From: Gnetum montanum
Lineage: Eukaryota; Streptophyta; Gnetopsida; Gnetales; Gnetaceae
Length of the DNA stretch: 64,000 nucleotides
NCBI GenBank assembly: GCA_015680685.1
Contig: MNCI01014639.1
Coordinates: 136,458 to 200,457, forward strand
Direction: 5' to 3'
Shown: positions 23,650 through 34,895 of the stretch, piece after piece
Layout of the letters: each line of letters begins with the position of its first letter
Position numbering within the stretch: the stretch's first letter is position 1
The notes under the pieces: generated by a model
Databases searched by the model: none
Told to the model about the DNA's origin: nothing
The model's input: only the letters and a program-made list of their open reading frames with translations
Made by a program: the position numbers and the translations under genes

Positions 23650-24010
23650 CAACAAGTAGCATCTGCTATGACATTAAATGAGAAGCAACAAGCAACGTCC
23701 ACTACGATGTTAAATTGGAAGTAACAAGCAATGTCTGCTGCGATGTTAAACTGGTAGCAACAAGTAGCGTCCACTACAATGTTAAACTGGCAGCAACAAG
23801 CAATGTCCACTACAATGTTAAACTAGTGCCGACCATCCGCTATGATGTAAAACTGGCACAGCTAGTCCGCTATGACTATAAACTGGCACGACACGTCTAC
23901 TATGACGTTAAACTAGCATGTACAGTCTGCTGGGACCTTAAACTAGCATAGCAGTCTACTGGGACCCTAAACTAGCACATGGTCTACCAAGACCTTAAAC
24001 TAGGTTTGCG
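23650..24010 (+). repeat. Repeat array 3 of element A
   Basis: About ten units occur. The first four are about 36 bp (AGCAACAAGCAATGTCCACT... ending AATGTTAAACTGG). The later ones shorten to 28-30 bp (ending GACCTTAAACTAGCA). It starts directly after pol's stop. B has the matching array inverted at 60164-60421. Confidence 0.8.
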
Positions 24011-24019
24011 TCACGTCCC

Positions 24020-24480
24020 TAACATGCATCTACACCAAGTACACATTGAATGAGCATGCACAGTGCTAATGTGGGGGTGGGACATTGCAGCTCTAGAATG
24101 CAGTTCACAACGTAATGGAAACATGATCTAGAATGTATGCCACACTACTACCCTTGGCATCCTGTTCATCCTCTAGATATGTCGTATGACATTGCACTGG
24201 TCCTCTATATCTACCGTCTTCATGGCCCACCACCATGATGGTAGTTCCTTAGCTAGTGCCTGCCGCTGGAGTTCCAGTAGTATTGTGGTCCAACTGCAAT
24301 ATTGTTACCCTCCAACCCCCTACCAATGCCTCAGCTCGCACAACGTTTAGCTATGTGGTAGTTGATCCCATAGCTAAGCTGAGAATGCATGTCTTTGGTA
24401 GGGATTTCAGAGTGTTTGCACTCACAGCAGCTCCTGGCACCTTCGATGCTAGCTCCACCATGATGGTGCTACCAAGGTGA
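24020..24480 (+). pseudogene. Conserved small ORF downstream of integrase, element A
   Basis: Unrecognised. The longest open frame (24256-24480) is matched in B on the minus strand (59931-59632): FSYVVVD, LRMHVFGRD and APGTFDASSTM are shared, and stops are few in both. A second frame just upstream (MHLHQVHIE, MWGWD, MTLHWSS) is also similar in the two copies, so the shared sequence alone does not settle which frame was used. It lies between the third array and the polypurine tract, the position of extra ORFs in several plant gypsy elements. No signal peptide or membrane segment is apparent. Confidence 0.45.
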
Positions 24481-25061
24481 CTATTGGACTTTCTACTTTG
24501 GACACCATGCACCAGCATGGATGTCCAAGAGCTTCAACAACACCTACAGTAAGAAATACCTTTGCCCTCACTTCGCATCATGGCTATTTTGCTCTCCGTC
24601 GTGCTTACAGTGTGCGGTCGAAAGTACATCCTACCACAGCAACAAATGCTATGACATCACGAAGTGAGTGGATCGACTAGCTTGGCTACTTGAGAGTGCA
24701 AATTCCATGACATGCGTAACACATCTCATCTCATGGGAAGCATCTCTAAGTAGGTCAAAATCCCATATGGATGTAACACAACTCATCCTGGGAAAGAAAC
24801 ACCTGTCCTACAAGAGGTCTAAGGCTAGAAAAAGTAAGGATGAAAACACGAACAACTCCCTCATGAGCACTTCAATGAGGAACTCTCCTAAACCTCATCT
24901 TTACCCTTTTCTTGAACCTCCTTCCTCCCTACTTCACCCTTTCACTCTCAAGCGCAGCCAAGCAATATCTTAATGATTACTGAGAAGCAACGTTAGTGTC
25001 GTGTCTTCTGTGGTATTTCATATTCTTTGTCAACATCTCTCAAACCCATCCTCCAGACATT
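24481..25061 (+). other. Element A, 3' untranslated internal region
   Basis: No sustained frame is visible. The sequence is shared with B (inverted, 59111-59631). Short frames at 24477-24973 have no recognised motif. Confidence 0.5.
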
Positions 25062-25077
25062 GACAAAGAGGGGCCAA
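25062..25077 (+). other. Polypurine tract of element A
   Basis: GACAAAGAGGGGCCAA lies directly before the 3' LTR start TGAGAC. B has TCAAAAAAGAGGGACTGA at the same place. Confidence 0.85.
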
Positions 25078-26702
25078 TGAGACACCCCAAAATTTGAAGG
25101 CATGCTTGCTTCACCAAGTCTTTGCAATTCACGTAGCATTATGGTAGTTCTTCAGGAGATGGATGCCCTGATGTTTAGACTATCCAGTTATGAAAGTTTT
25201 CTATTCCTAGTGCCAGCAGGCTAAATGGATTCTCCAAGCTGCCCACCTAATTAGTTTATCTAGCTGAAAACACACTTAGGAGTAGTGCGTAGAATTGTTG
25301 GCAGTGCCCAGAATGCAGAAAAAACTTCAGCAAGTTTTCTAAGTTGAGGAATTTTACTACGCTACGCTATGTAGCATAGCAGACTTTAGAAAATGTTTGC
25401 AGGATAAAAGTGCTATGCTATGCTATGCTACGTAGCACAACACAACGTAGAAAAAGCTAGATGATTAGTCCCCTTGCGTGACTTCAAGTCCTTCAGCAAT
25501 GTCTCCTTACATCAACAAGCGACGAACTTGGCCAAAAGAAGGTCATGTTTGTTGCTACAGTATGATAAGCTACATGGCACAGCGAGGCGTAGCAATTCTA
25601 CAAAAGTGACAGAAGGCATCTCAAAGGGCGGGATCAGCATGATTTGCAAGCTTCATAGTGCAAAAGGCAAAGTTTGCAAATTGGTGACATTTTTTGCAAC
25701 TAAGGATGGTTGCTACGCTACGATAGACAATGTAGCGTAGCAAACATGTAATAAATAGTCACAAGACTACAAAGGTTTCCAACACATGCAGCAGGACACA
25801 ACGCAAATTTTTTTCTTCGATTTGACAGCTACGCTGCGCTATGCTATGTAACGTAGCACAACATAACAAGATGTTATGCCAAACATGCTATGCTACAAAG
25901 CATAGCAAAACATGGTAAGAAGTTACGCTACATCAATGCATTTCACCTAATTGCACTAATTCTCTAACAGTGCAATTACAATGTGGCAGACTTGTAATTA
26001 CAGCATGGTAGGCTCACCCAATGGTCATGTAGGCACGTGCAGCATAGAAAAGTCAACATAAGCCCAGGGCACATGGCATCCAAACTGCATCTTTTGCACA
26101 CACTCGGCCCTATAAATATCCCAATGATAGTCAAGGTCCAAGTCCAACCTTTTTTGGCAATTGGGTTAGCTAACAATTTTGTTTCCTAATAAGAAAAAAA
26201 AAAGACCATTAGCACTGTAACCTTGAAAATTGTAAGCTTTCTATTTGACATTGTAAATAGTTAGCACTCTCAGTTAGCATTTTTTTCTTCTCTCTTCTAC
26301 CACCTTGATAGCACTTTGCATTGTTAATGCATGAGCCCACGTTCAAGCACATAGTCGTCTTGCTCTACACGTCTTGGTTACTCTCGAGATCTCTCATAGC
26401 TTCGAAGTGGTGCATTTTTCTAACTGCATTTCACTTTGTATCCTGTTTACTATTGCATTTTACACTATTTTCTATCTCTTTTACATTTAAGCATTACTTC
26501 ACACTATCAGTCTCATTTTCAAATCACACGTTGCAAAATGTTATATTAACACTGACTAAGTCCCTGTCTGATTGACCAGACCATTCAGGGCATCCCATTT
26601 CTACTTTACCCAGCACAGCCCTCCCGTGGATTTGGGGTTGAGACTATCAATGGCCACCAACCCCTTAGTGTTTTCCAGCCATCGACGTTTTTGACCGCTA
26701 CA
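25078..26702 (+). mobile_element. 3' LTR of element A
   Basis: 1625 bp, starting TGAGACACCCC and ending GCTACA, followed by CCTAG. It aligns with the 5' LTR apart from point changes and a deletion of about 50 bp near 26395. B's LTR keeps that 50 bp, so the loss is private to this copy. TATA box TATAAATA at 26111-26118. Confidence 0.9.
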
Positions 26703-26890
26703 CCTAGAGCATTAACTTTGTGTAACCTTAATGATCCCTTGGGGAATGTTTTGCTACACCATGATGCCCTTTGATCTAAATAACATAGCAGCAACTTATC
26801 AACAAGTCATGATGTATATCTTTAGTGATTATATTTTAGGATTGCTTAATGATTGCATAGATGATATAGCTATGAATCAACAAGTGTATC
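26703..26890 (+). pseudogene. Element H pol: RT catalytic region, right part
   Basis: Directly after A's LTR and the CCTAG copy, RT coding resumes. NDPLGNVL is the decayed form of TPWGTFC in B. Then come the frame with CYTMMPFDLNNIAATYQQVM, IFSDYILGLLNDCIDDIAM, where the YVDD motif of B reads CIDD. The match to RT ends near 26880, and what follows is unrelated sequence, so H is truncated or rearranged there. Confidence 0.75.
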
Positions 26891-29369
26891 ATAATTTGTT
26901 TGCCTCACTAGGTTGGGTGAGAACTAATAGAGGATGGTGATCTATCCTAGACCCTACAAATATTAGGTTAGTAGATGGCATGAAATGCTATCCTTGGCCA
27001 TGCCAGATACTAATGGCCCAAGAGTGGCCAATGCCTTGAGGTCCCACTACGGTAGGTGGTGGATTCTTAGTTGGTGTGTTCTATTATTTGATCATTGTGC
27101 TCATTTTGTGTATCATTTTTGTTCGATGGTAGTCATGCAGTGAGTTCAGTGCAATAGTTAATCATGTACATTTTTAGAGAGTGGTGCAGTGGATGCAGTG
27201 TGCTAGATGATCATGTATGCTCCATGATAGAGATAGATTTTTCTCAAAATAACAGGGTTCTTTCTTAGTATGCTCCTAGTGGCCTAAACCTTTTAGCTTA
27301 GGATGGGCTTGGGTAGTTCATCCTATATCCTTCTAGGCTTGGGTAAAATTCCCAAATACCATGTATTTTTCCATTAAATGTATTCCTATCCTTAAGTGTG
27401 TGAAATGTATCCGTGTGATATGCTCAGTTTAACAATTTATGCACATAAAAGTGCTAGATGTATTGCCCTATGTGACTCAGTTGTCTCCTCATTGTAAGCC
27501 TATGCCACACCTTATAACAAGGCCAAGCTTGATGTATGGTGTTTTTTTCATGCTCATTTTTTAAGCACCTTCTCTATATGTTGTAAATGGCCTTTGTGCC
27601 TTGATGTATAATTTTGTTGGAAACCTCATGGAAAATTCCCTAGTTGTGATTAGTGTTGTAACAAGCAAGCTAGGGCATGTCCTTGCCCAAGGTTCTCTTG
27701 AACTAGTGCCATGTGTTCTTGGGGATATTAGCATGCCATGATGATGTGTGCTTTGGTAAACATTCTTGAAATGGGACAAATCTTGGAAACACTTCCTCTT
27801 AGGTTCTTGGACTAGTAGAAATCTTATCCATAGATGATCGATGGTGGAATGTAACCTGAAATACAAACAAAGTGGTTTAATGTTATTGATCTTAATAGTG
27901 GGTGGTTCACTGTGGCCATGTGAATTACAATGGTCGACTATAATTCAAATTAATGTGATGCTACAATGTCTAGCTATGGAGTAGAGTTGAGTTCTGGGTA
28001 TTGGCACCTAGACTCCCTCTTCCATGTTGGATGTGATCGTGGAGCAGCTTTGCAAATGTTGGGATGGTGGTCCATCCTTGAATGAATGATGTTATAGTTA
28101 AAAAAATTGTGACTTCTCTTGGTGGCCTTGCTTGGTGGACGTGAATGTGCTCAAAAACACTTGAGCCTATGCTCTCATGATTGGGGGCTTATCGTGCTTC
28201 ATGGATGATCATGTGCTCTCGTGACCAGTTGTTTATGGTGCTTCTAAGAACTATGATGTGATCTCATGTCTTGGGACATATTGATGCTTTCATGGACTAT
28301 GGTGTGAATTCATGACTTGGAACTCATTATGCCTAGCAAGCTATGGTGTCTTTCCAAATCTCCTCCATATACTTTGTTCCTTGTACACTAATGTATCACA
28401 CCATCTCTCCCTAATGTATTGGTCCATTTCTCTAATGTATTATAAACTCATGTTAGTGTCCTAAACTCTCTGGTGGAATAGTAGGATTGAGCACTATATT
28501 ACTTGGTGATTCTCTAATCCTATGAGGGATTATTCTCCATTCCAATGGATGCCCTCTTCAATTCCTAAAATAATAAGGTAGCTGGTATTGAGACAGTTGT
28601 TTCCTAGCTAGGACCTAGAAGCATATGATGTTTGAGACTTATTCCTAATAGTGCTCCCATGTTCATGAACTATTGGGGCTTGTTTTCAGAGATAGAATGT
28701 TGTTACCTAGGTGAAATTCATGGAACCTACTTTGGATGGCCATGTTGTTGATGTAGCCTAAATATATATATCTTCCTTCTTGTAAGTAAAGCATGATCTT
28801 ATGTACTCTCTCTCAACTTTTGGGGGCTCCAGAGGGACTTCCTTGTTGGGGTTCTTTGGTATACCATCCTTATTGTAAACCCTTCAGGGATGAATTGTGT
28901 ATTCTGCTAAGTTGTAGTTGATGTTGGTAATTCTCATTCTTTGTAAAACTATCTTTAGGACCTAGTACTCCTATGGGAAAAATGTTATTTTTGACTTACA
29001 TTTGTTGTTTGTGTTGAATGGTAATAGGCAGTGGTGTGGCCTTGTGCACCAAAATTGTTGCAAACAAGGTTGACTGGGATGTATGAAACAAAAACCCAAA
29101 TCCTCCCTAGGATGAAAAAGAAATTATTCTTGATAAAATTTTAAGGGATGAACTCCTTCACTCCTTGAGTTGTTCTCAAGGTGGAATCGAATCTAGGTAA
29201 GACTTGTGAATCCATGTCTTCCCTCAGCTGGTAAAAGTTTGATGATATGATTCTATTGGCTATGTGACTTACTTGGATATGTATTATGGGTAAGGTGTAG
29301 TTGGGCTGCTATACTTACCTATGAAAGAAACCTCCCAATGAGGATCCTTCCTTCAAGTTCAAAAATCTA
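26891..29369. other. Unassigned AT-rich sequence
   Basis: No sustained frame, RNA gene, LTR pair or tandem array was seen on either strand. It has the look of decayed repeat sequence, with many short T-rich phrases and recurring CATGATG/GTGCTTC words near 28130-28330. The source is unknown. Confidence 0.3.
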
Positions 29370-30780
29370 ATGAAATGTGTTGATCATGAGATGCACTCAT
29401 TCTTTATATGGTGGGAAAATTCAAATTTTGGGAACCTAGATGTTCCTTGGAGAATTCATGATCTTGTTTCCCTCAAGAGTGAATTTATATTCTTTCTTGG
29501 ACCAAGTTTTAAAAAAATGGTGCTTGTCCCATATCTTAGAGTGGGAAAGATAGCTTCTTGTAAGTTGCAAGTGCCATTGTTCCTTCCCCATGAATGAGAC
29601 ATTATGGTTGAAATTGATGATGTGTTTGTGATTGACATGAGACTTGTGTATGGAGGATTGTCCTAGGGTTGGATACCCAACATATCCTCCACTTATTCTA
29701 ACATTTGAGGAGGCCTTCTTGATGTTGGACAATCGCAAAGGTTGTTGTTGATAGTTTGGATTGGTATGTTATGATAGCCTCTTGGAGAAAATTTTTCAAA
29801 CAAATTTTGGATCATCTCTCTTATTGAGGCAATGGTTATGTGTTGGATTGTGAAATGAGAAATGGAATGCTAGTGGGCCCATAGATAGCAAGGTCAAGCT
29901 CAAAAGATCTACCCCTATACCATCTTTTGAAGGGAGAACATGCTTGACTCCCTTCATACTAGCTTGAATAGACATAATGGGAAAAAAGTGCATGGTATAG
30001 ATGCATGTGGATTCTATGCTTAGATGATTGCATTGGTGAGACCCCATGGGTCTGGATGCAAGTAGTAGAACATGGAGTTCTTGCAAGCATGAGTTACTTA
30101 CAGACACATGGCTCTTTTGGAGCATGTTCTCCCTCTTAGGTTGATGTTCCCAAGTCCATCACCATGGGTAGTGGCCCTGGTGAGCCCTCAAATTTGATAA
30201 ATTATAAAAAATATTGATGGATGTTGAGATGCCACTCACAAAGAAACTCAGCTGGACTTGTGGAAGAGGAGCTATCTTCTTGCATAGGTATGGGTCTATG
30301 CAAGAAGATAAGTCTCTAGACCTAAGAACGGACAAATCTAGGGGACACCTTAGAGACCCTATCACTTTGGGTTGGACTACTCCCACTTGTCACAAAGTTG
30401 AAAAGTCTTTGGGATTCCTCTAAGTGCCTTTGTGTTCCATGCAAGGCATTGGATGGAAGGATGTATCAAGTGTTGGGTTTGGTACATTCCTTCAATCCTG
30501 GTGTTGGATGAGTTCATGGATTCCCTAGAGTTGACAGAGTTCCAAACCCATACTAGAAGTGTACTCTTGAAGCTATCCTAGGCTCTGCTCCGAGGACATT
30601 TCTTCTTTGTGCTGGGGAGGATTATGAGAGATGTCCCAAGGTGGTGGTTCTCCTAGGCTCTCCCCATGGTTCAGGGGCCATGGAACACTTTGAGACACCC
30701 TCAGGTGACTCTCAAATGTTATAAAATCCATCTTGGCTTGGCAGTACCAAGTCAGCATCAAGATACCCTCCTATTGCAAC
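29370..30780 (+). other. Coding-like decayed stretch, unidentified
   Basis: The plus strand has frames with relatively few stops and ordinary amino-acid composition, switching frames several times: 29370-29597 (WWENSNFGNLDVPWRIHDL), 30214-30423, and a stretch near 30480-30760 (e.g. LVLDEFMDSLELTEF). No domain is recognised. It could be part of another retroelement's extra ORF. 30781-31199 shows nothing further. Confidence 0.3.
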
Positions 30781-31774
30781 TCTCTCTAAGTTCTCTTCAT
30801 ACTACCCTCACGCACAGAACTACATGGCCCTAATTTTGCGATGGGCATAGATATGTAGGCAGCCAAGATTGGATAGTTCTAGTGCAATGCTAAGCCACAC
30901 ATTGTACCCAATCGTGAGGGGTCTAGGGGTGAGGCACCATCCCTTGCAGATGCATTTTTTCCCCTTCCACCAATATTGTCTATAGGGTTGCTTGTGTGCT
31001 TATTTGCATGGTCCTCATTTGGAGTTGGTTATCCTCTGTGAGGTGTGTTCCCATACATACATATTAAGAATTTGTGTTGCTACTTGCACTCATTCTTAGG
31101 TTGCTTGCTTGCTTGAGGCGTATTCCCTAGGTCTTCTACCCCAGATCCATTGAATGTTAGTGAATTCCTTGGGGTGCCAGACAATGTTGAGGAAACCTTG
31201 TTACAGTATAAGCCTCTTTACTAAATTAAGTATAATATCTTTTTAGTTAACAAGGTTAGTGTGTGATTCAGGTGGTTAGCTCATTATTTTATTAAGAAAG
31301 TAGTAATCATTATATTTCTATGTAATTATTGTAAAATATTATAGTGGCTCACATGCATTCCATCTTATTATTTATAAATTACTATTTGAATACTTTTATA
31401 CAAAATATAGGTAGGATTTATTCAATTTGGTTAAATGCATTTTTGTTTTGTTGTATTTTTTTTTGGTATTTTTAGATTAGAATAGTAAAAGAAATTTAGA
31501 ATTGATATTTTCCAAAAGGTTCATTACATTTTTAATAATTTTTATAATGTGTATTCTTAACTTTTCTTATACAATACTATAACACTCCTCTTTTACATCA
31601 ACCTATAATATGAATGTAATAGTATGTATCTTAGCCAAGTTAATAATTTGAATATACTAATATGTAATATATCTTGAATGTACCTACAATGCTTAATAAA
31701 TAAGTTTTTTTTAATGTTTTATTTAGAAAAATTACTTATTCCATTTTCATGACAATATATGGCTCTAAGAGTTA

Positions 31775-32080
31775 AGATAATATGAACTTAATAAGAAGTA
31801 CACATATCATGGTAAAAAGGTAAATGAATAGTAACCTTAGTAAATAAGGTAAATGAANGAAGAAGTACACATATCATGGTAAAAAGGTAAATGAATAGTA
31901 ACCTTAGTAAATAAGGTAAATGAATATTAGCTTTGGTAAAAGACGATAAATGAATGGTAACCTTGGTAAAATATGGTGAATGAATAGTAACTTTGGTAAA
32001 AAATAGTAAATGAATAATAACCTTAGTAAAAGATGGTAAATAAATAGTAACCTTAGCAAACTAAATAGTAACTAGGATAG
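31775..32080 (+). repeat. Minisatellite, unit about 36 bp
   Basis: GGTAAATGAATAGTAACCTTAGTAAA and variants (ATTAGCTTTGG, ATGGTAACCTTGG, AATAACCTTAG) recur about seven times. One copy is probably an assembly duplicate around the N at 31858. Confidence 0.8.
31793..31924. other. Single N flanked by an exact 65 bp duplicate
   Basis: 31793-31857 and 31860-31924 are identical (AAGAAGTACACATATCATGG... to GGTAAATGAA), separated by N and one base. The second N in the window shows the same pattern, so a failed contig overlap is the likely cause. Confidence 0.85.
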
Positions 32081-32241
32081 AGTAAATGTAAAAAGAAAAA
32101 TAAGTGGTTGGTAGAGTGGAGAAACTCAATAAAGGATATTTTCCTAGAATCTTCCAATGGAGGTGACATCTTCCAACCTCTAATTATTCATACTAAATGA
32201 AGAACTCTCTAGAATTTAAAAGATATCTTCCATCTTAGGCC

Positions 32242-32249
32242 TATAAATA
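32242..32249 (+). promoter_or_regulatory. TATA box, probably of element J LTR
   Basis: TATAAATA lies in GGCCTATAAATACC, the same GCCTATAAATA context as in the LTRs of E and F. Transcription would start roughly 30 bp downstream, about 150 bp before the alternating tract. Confidence 0.5.
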
Positions 32250-32417
32250 CCATCCTAACGTTACCCTTCGAACATGCAAAGTAATAGGAGGAAGATCCAT
32301 TAAAAAGGGTAAAAGAGCATAAGGCCTACAACTATGAGAGAAGTGAATAAGTTATCCAAGACAATTCCTAAGGTTTCAGTAAGTCTATCTCCTACCTTTG
32401 ATCTAATGCAACTAATC

Positions 32418-32573
32418 TTGTGTGTGTGTGTGTGTGTGGGCACGTGTGCGTGCATGCATATGTGCATGTGCAGGCATGTGTGTGCATGCACGTGCATGTG
32501 CGTGTGTGTGTGCGCGTGTGCACACATGTTTGCACGTGTGTGTGTGTTTGCATGTGCATGCATGTGTGCACAA
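32418..32573. repeat. Alternating purine-pyrimidine tract (GT/GC/AT)
   Basis: About 155 bp, almost entirely TG, CG, CA and TA steps, starting with (TG)10 and continuing as GTGTGCGTGCATGCATATG-like sequence. Only a few steps break the alternation (GGG near 32440, CAGG near 32471, GTTTGC near 32530). Such tracts can adopt Z-DNA. The three overlapping reading frames here are by-products of the dinucleotide repeat. Confidence 0.9.
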
Positions 32574-32891
32574 AACGTAAGACTATTTCACTTGTAATGT
32601 GATAATACTTATCTCTTGTATGAAGATACTACTACCTTTTTCATTGTCTAATTGAAAGACATAGAAGCTTTATTTACATGTGACTTTTTTCTTATATAAT
32701 TTCTTGAGTGGTAAAACCATAATATTATCCTTTAAGGTTGTTTTATCTTTCCATTAAAGATTATTAGAAATAATCAATTATACACGAATATTTCCAATCA
32801 TCGCTTAATTTTTGTATGTGTGTGATGATTGATCTTGTAATTTAAGAACTATGTGGCCCTAATTCCTTATAAACTCTATAGGGATACATAG

Positions 32892-33738
32892 TAATGAGTG
32901 GTGGAGTAATTAAACATCCAACCATGCAAGATATGAGTGATCATGCATAGCCCAATCGTAATCTATGGACAAAGCAATGTGAATATTCTAGTAATTGGTT
33001 AGAGGTCAAAATCATTGTCTTCCCATATGGAGCTAGTATAATCAATGTGTATGGTTCAACTCTTAGTGAGGTATATGATAGGTTGATGTTTGGGCCATAA
33101 CTCCTAGCTATGATGGTAAAGTGTGAAAATGATTCTAAGTCTAAGGAAAATGGTGAGTAAATCTAGTCTATCCGAGGTGATGGATAACCATTCCTGATTT
33201 TCCACACATGTTTTGAACTTATGTAATTGCTATTGGGATTACTAGGTACTTCGCAACTAGGTGAACCAAGAAATAATACTACCAGGTTACCAAACAATCA
33301 CACTTTATGCTCAAAATCAATCATATCCATTCTACTTAACAATAGTAAGAGTAAAGTTTAAGGGAAAGTAAACAATAACTAATAAAATAGTGAGAAATAT
33401 ATTGTAAGTGTAAATTGTAAACATTATGCTAAGTAAACAACAAAAGAACTAAGTGGATATTGCAATGCTGAAAAGTAATCTCGATCTTTATTTTTGTTCA
33501 TACTTGTGTCCAAGTATAGGATGCTCGAATAAAGACATTGTTCAATCACTTAACACCACATTGTAGGCACACAATCTATTGCTAAGCTACGAAGGTAAAC
33601 TACAAGGGTTTCAATCAGATGAAAATAAAAATTTCTACCTAGATTGTGCACCTAAGTGTCATATTTATAGGCCTCCATGTGTCAGTGATATCGAACACAT
33701 GACATCCTTGCTTATGCCCCAATATCAGGGATCTGATC
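32892..33738 (-). mobile_element. 3' LTR of element F, U3 end missing
   Basis: It aligns with 34896-35731 from the R/U5 end up to GGGATC(T/C)GAT, then stops, where the 5' copy continues about 60 bp to TGATAAAT. TATA box on the minus strand at 33669-33662. The missing LTR tip means the deletion came after insertion. Confidence 0.8.
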
Positions 33739-34731
33739 CAAACAAGGTGGCATGTTATTCATGTCTAGCCATTTGATTCGACTATCTCTCATGTGCCTAG
33801 TTGGGATGTGAATAGCTTCCTGTATGTTGATCATACTATGAGTTGTCATCAAGGATTCATCATCTTGATTAGGTTCATGAACTCTCTTTTTGTAGTACCT
33901 TATTTTGTGCTCATCCCTCTCATGTTTTTTTTTATTCATTTTTCTATACTACTCATATTCTTAATCTTCTAAATCAAAGTATCCCAAATAATGGTCATGA
34001 TGGTCATGGTGATCATGAGCTCTCCTCTCTTCCCTATCATGATCCTACAACCTTTACCTCCTTCTATTAGAGTCTTTTGATGATTAGGAGGATGCATATC
34101 AAGCATTAAAATAATGGTGTCAGCTTATCCTTATGTGATAACTCTAATGCTTATCTCTATGGGATTTGGTAGGAACTCTTGGCCTTAAATCTTACTTATG
34201 CCTTGAGACCTTCTCCTCATGCCTAAGCTTCATTACTAGTTCGAAGTGTGGTTTATTCCTAACAGGTTCATCTAGTCAAATGATAGGTATCTATGATTGG
34301 AACTAATGATTGTGGTGGAGTTTTTTAGCAATGAATGCATCTCCATCAAGCTCCTCCAAGACAAAAGTAGAATTATTTATTTCCCTTATCATGTTCATAT
34401 CTTGCCTCCATGACATGGTCCTTCCTTAGCTTCTCAACTATAGGTTCATATGAATGGGTCATGTATTTAATTTCATGATACCCTCCAATTACTTCACTTA
34501 GGTTCATCATGTTAAGAAAAATTTGGAGCATAATGGGTGCTAAAGTTTTTGGTGGTAGAATACCATTTCCTTGTAGATCTCTTCACCTAAGTTTCTTGTT
34601 GTAATGAAAGATGAATGTAAAATCAATATAGTAAGGATCATGATGAGCATATGAAATCCTTTTTTGCATTGGCATACTCTAGTCTTATCCTTCTTCAATT
34701 CTATCACTGCTTCTCCTTGGTTCCTTGACAA
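33739..34731 (-). pseudogene. gag: Element F gag, N-terminal part only
   Basis: In order on the minus strand it shows a basic start near 34731, a segment (DFTFIFHYNKKL) matching NFTFILHQDEQL in C, an H/R-rich region (HERDEHKIR), and IHIPTRHMRDSRIKWLDMNN, which matches VRIPTRHLKDNWIK-stop-LDMNN in C. It breaks off there and runs directly into U3, so the capsid's main homology region and everything downstream are deleted. F keeps Trp where C has a TGA stop. Confidence 0.75.
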
Positions 34732-34877
34732 GTGATGCAGTATTCTAGTTTGAAGTTGTGTTATATGATTTAGACATTTATTTTAGATGTGCTTTCCTTA
34801 GGGTTATGAATGTTATAATTTATATTTCAAGTACAATAAACTTTGAAAAATCAATTACTTAGCATACATTGACTTGG

Positions 34878-34895
34878 CCCTAGCAACAATGCTAA
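34878..34895 (-). other. Primer-binding site of element F, decayed
   Basis: On the minus strand TTAGCATTGTTGCTAGGG follows the 5' LTR end. It corresponds to TTGGCGCCATTACTAGGG in C, the TGGCGCC-type site common in Athila-like elements. Confidence 0.65.

Larger units (their letters stand above)
8996..26702 (+). mobile_element. Complete Tat-like Ty3/gypsy element A
   Basis: A 17.7 kb element with two LTRs (8996-10683 and 25078-26702), an intact CCTAG duplication, primer site, gag, protease, RT fragment, RNase H, a second archaeal-type RNase H and integrase in that order. The second RNase H is the marker of the Tat group (Ogre, Retand and relatives) among plant gypsy elements. An antisense gene lies between protease and RT, which some Tat-group elements also show. 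All ORFs carry stops, and the RT core is deleted. Element B is a second copy of the same family. Confidence 0.9.
31200..32891 (+). mobile_element. Element J 5' LTR, left part (start uncertain)
   Basis: Inferred from the primer site at 36966: what precedes it should be the LTR, and F is inserted in it with a near-perfect duplication. It contains a minisatellite (31775-32080), a TATA box (32242) and a purine-pyrimidine tract (32418-32573). The left edge is not defined: TGTTGAGG near 31179 and TGTTACAG near 31199 are candidates. With F removed, the LTR would be about 2.8 kb. Confidence 0.4.

Noticed and set aside
20105-24010. Arrays that could be mistaken for CRISPR
   Set aside because: Units are adjacent and diverged with no constant repeat/unique spacer pattern, and they lie in a plant retrotransposon.
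32300-32602. Three overlapping reading frames rich in Cys/Val/His/Ala
   Set aside because: They are translations of the GT/GC dinucleotide tract in several frames and both strands; no real coding signal.
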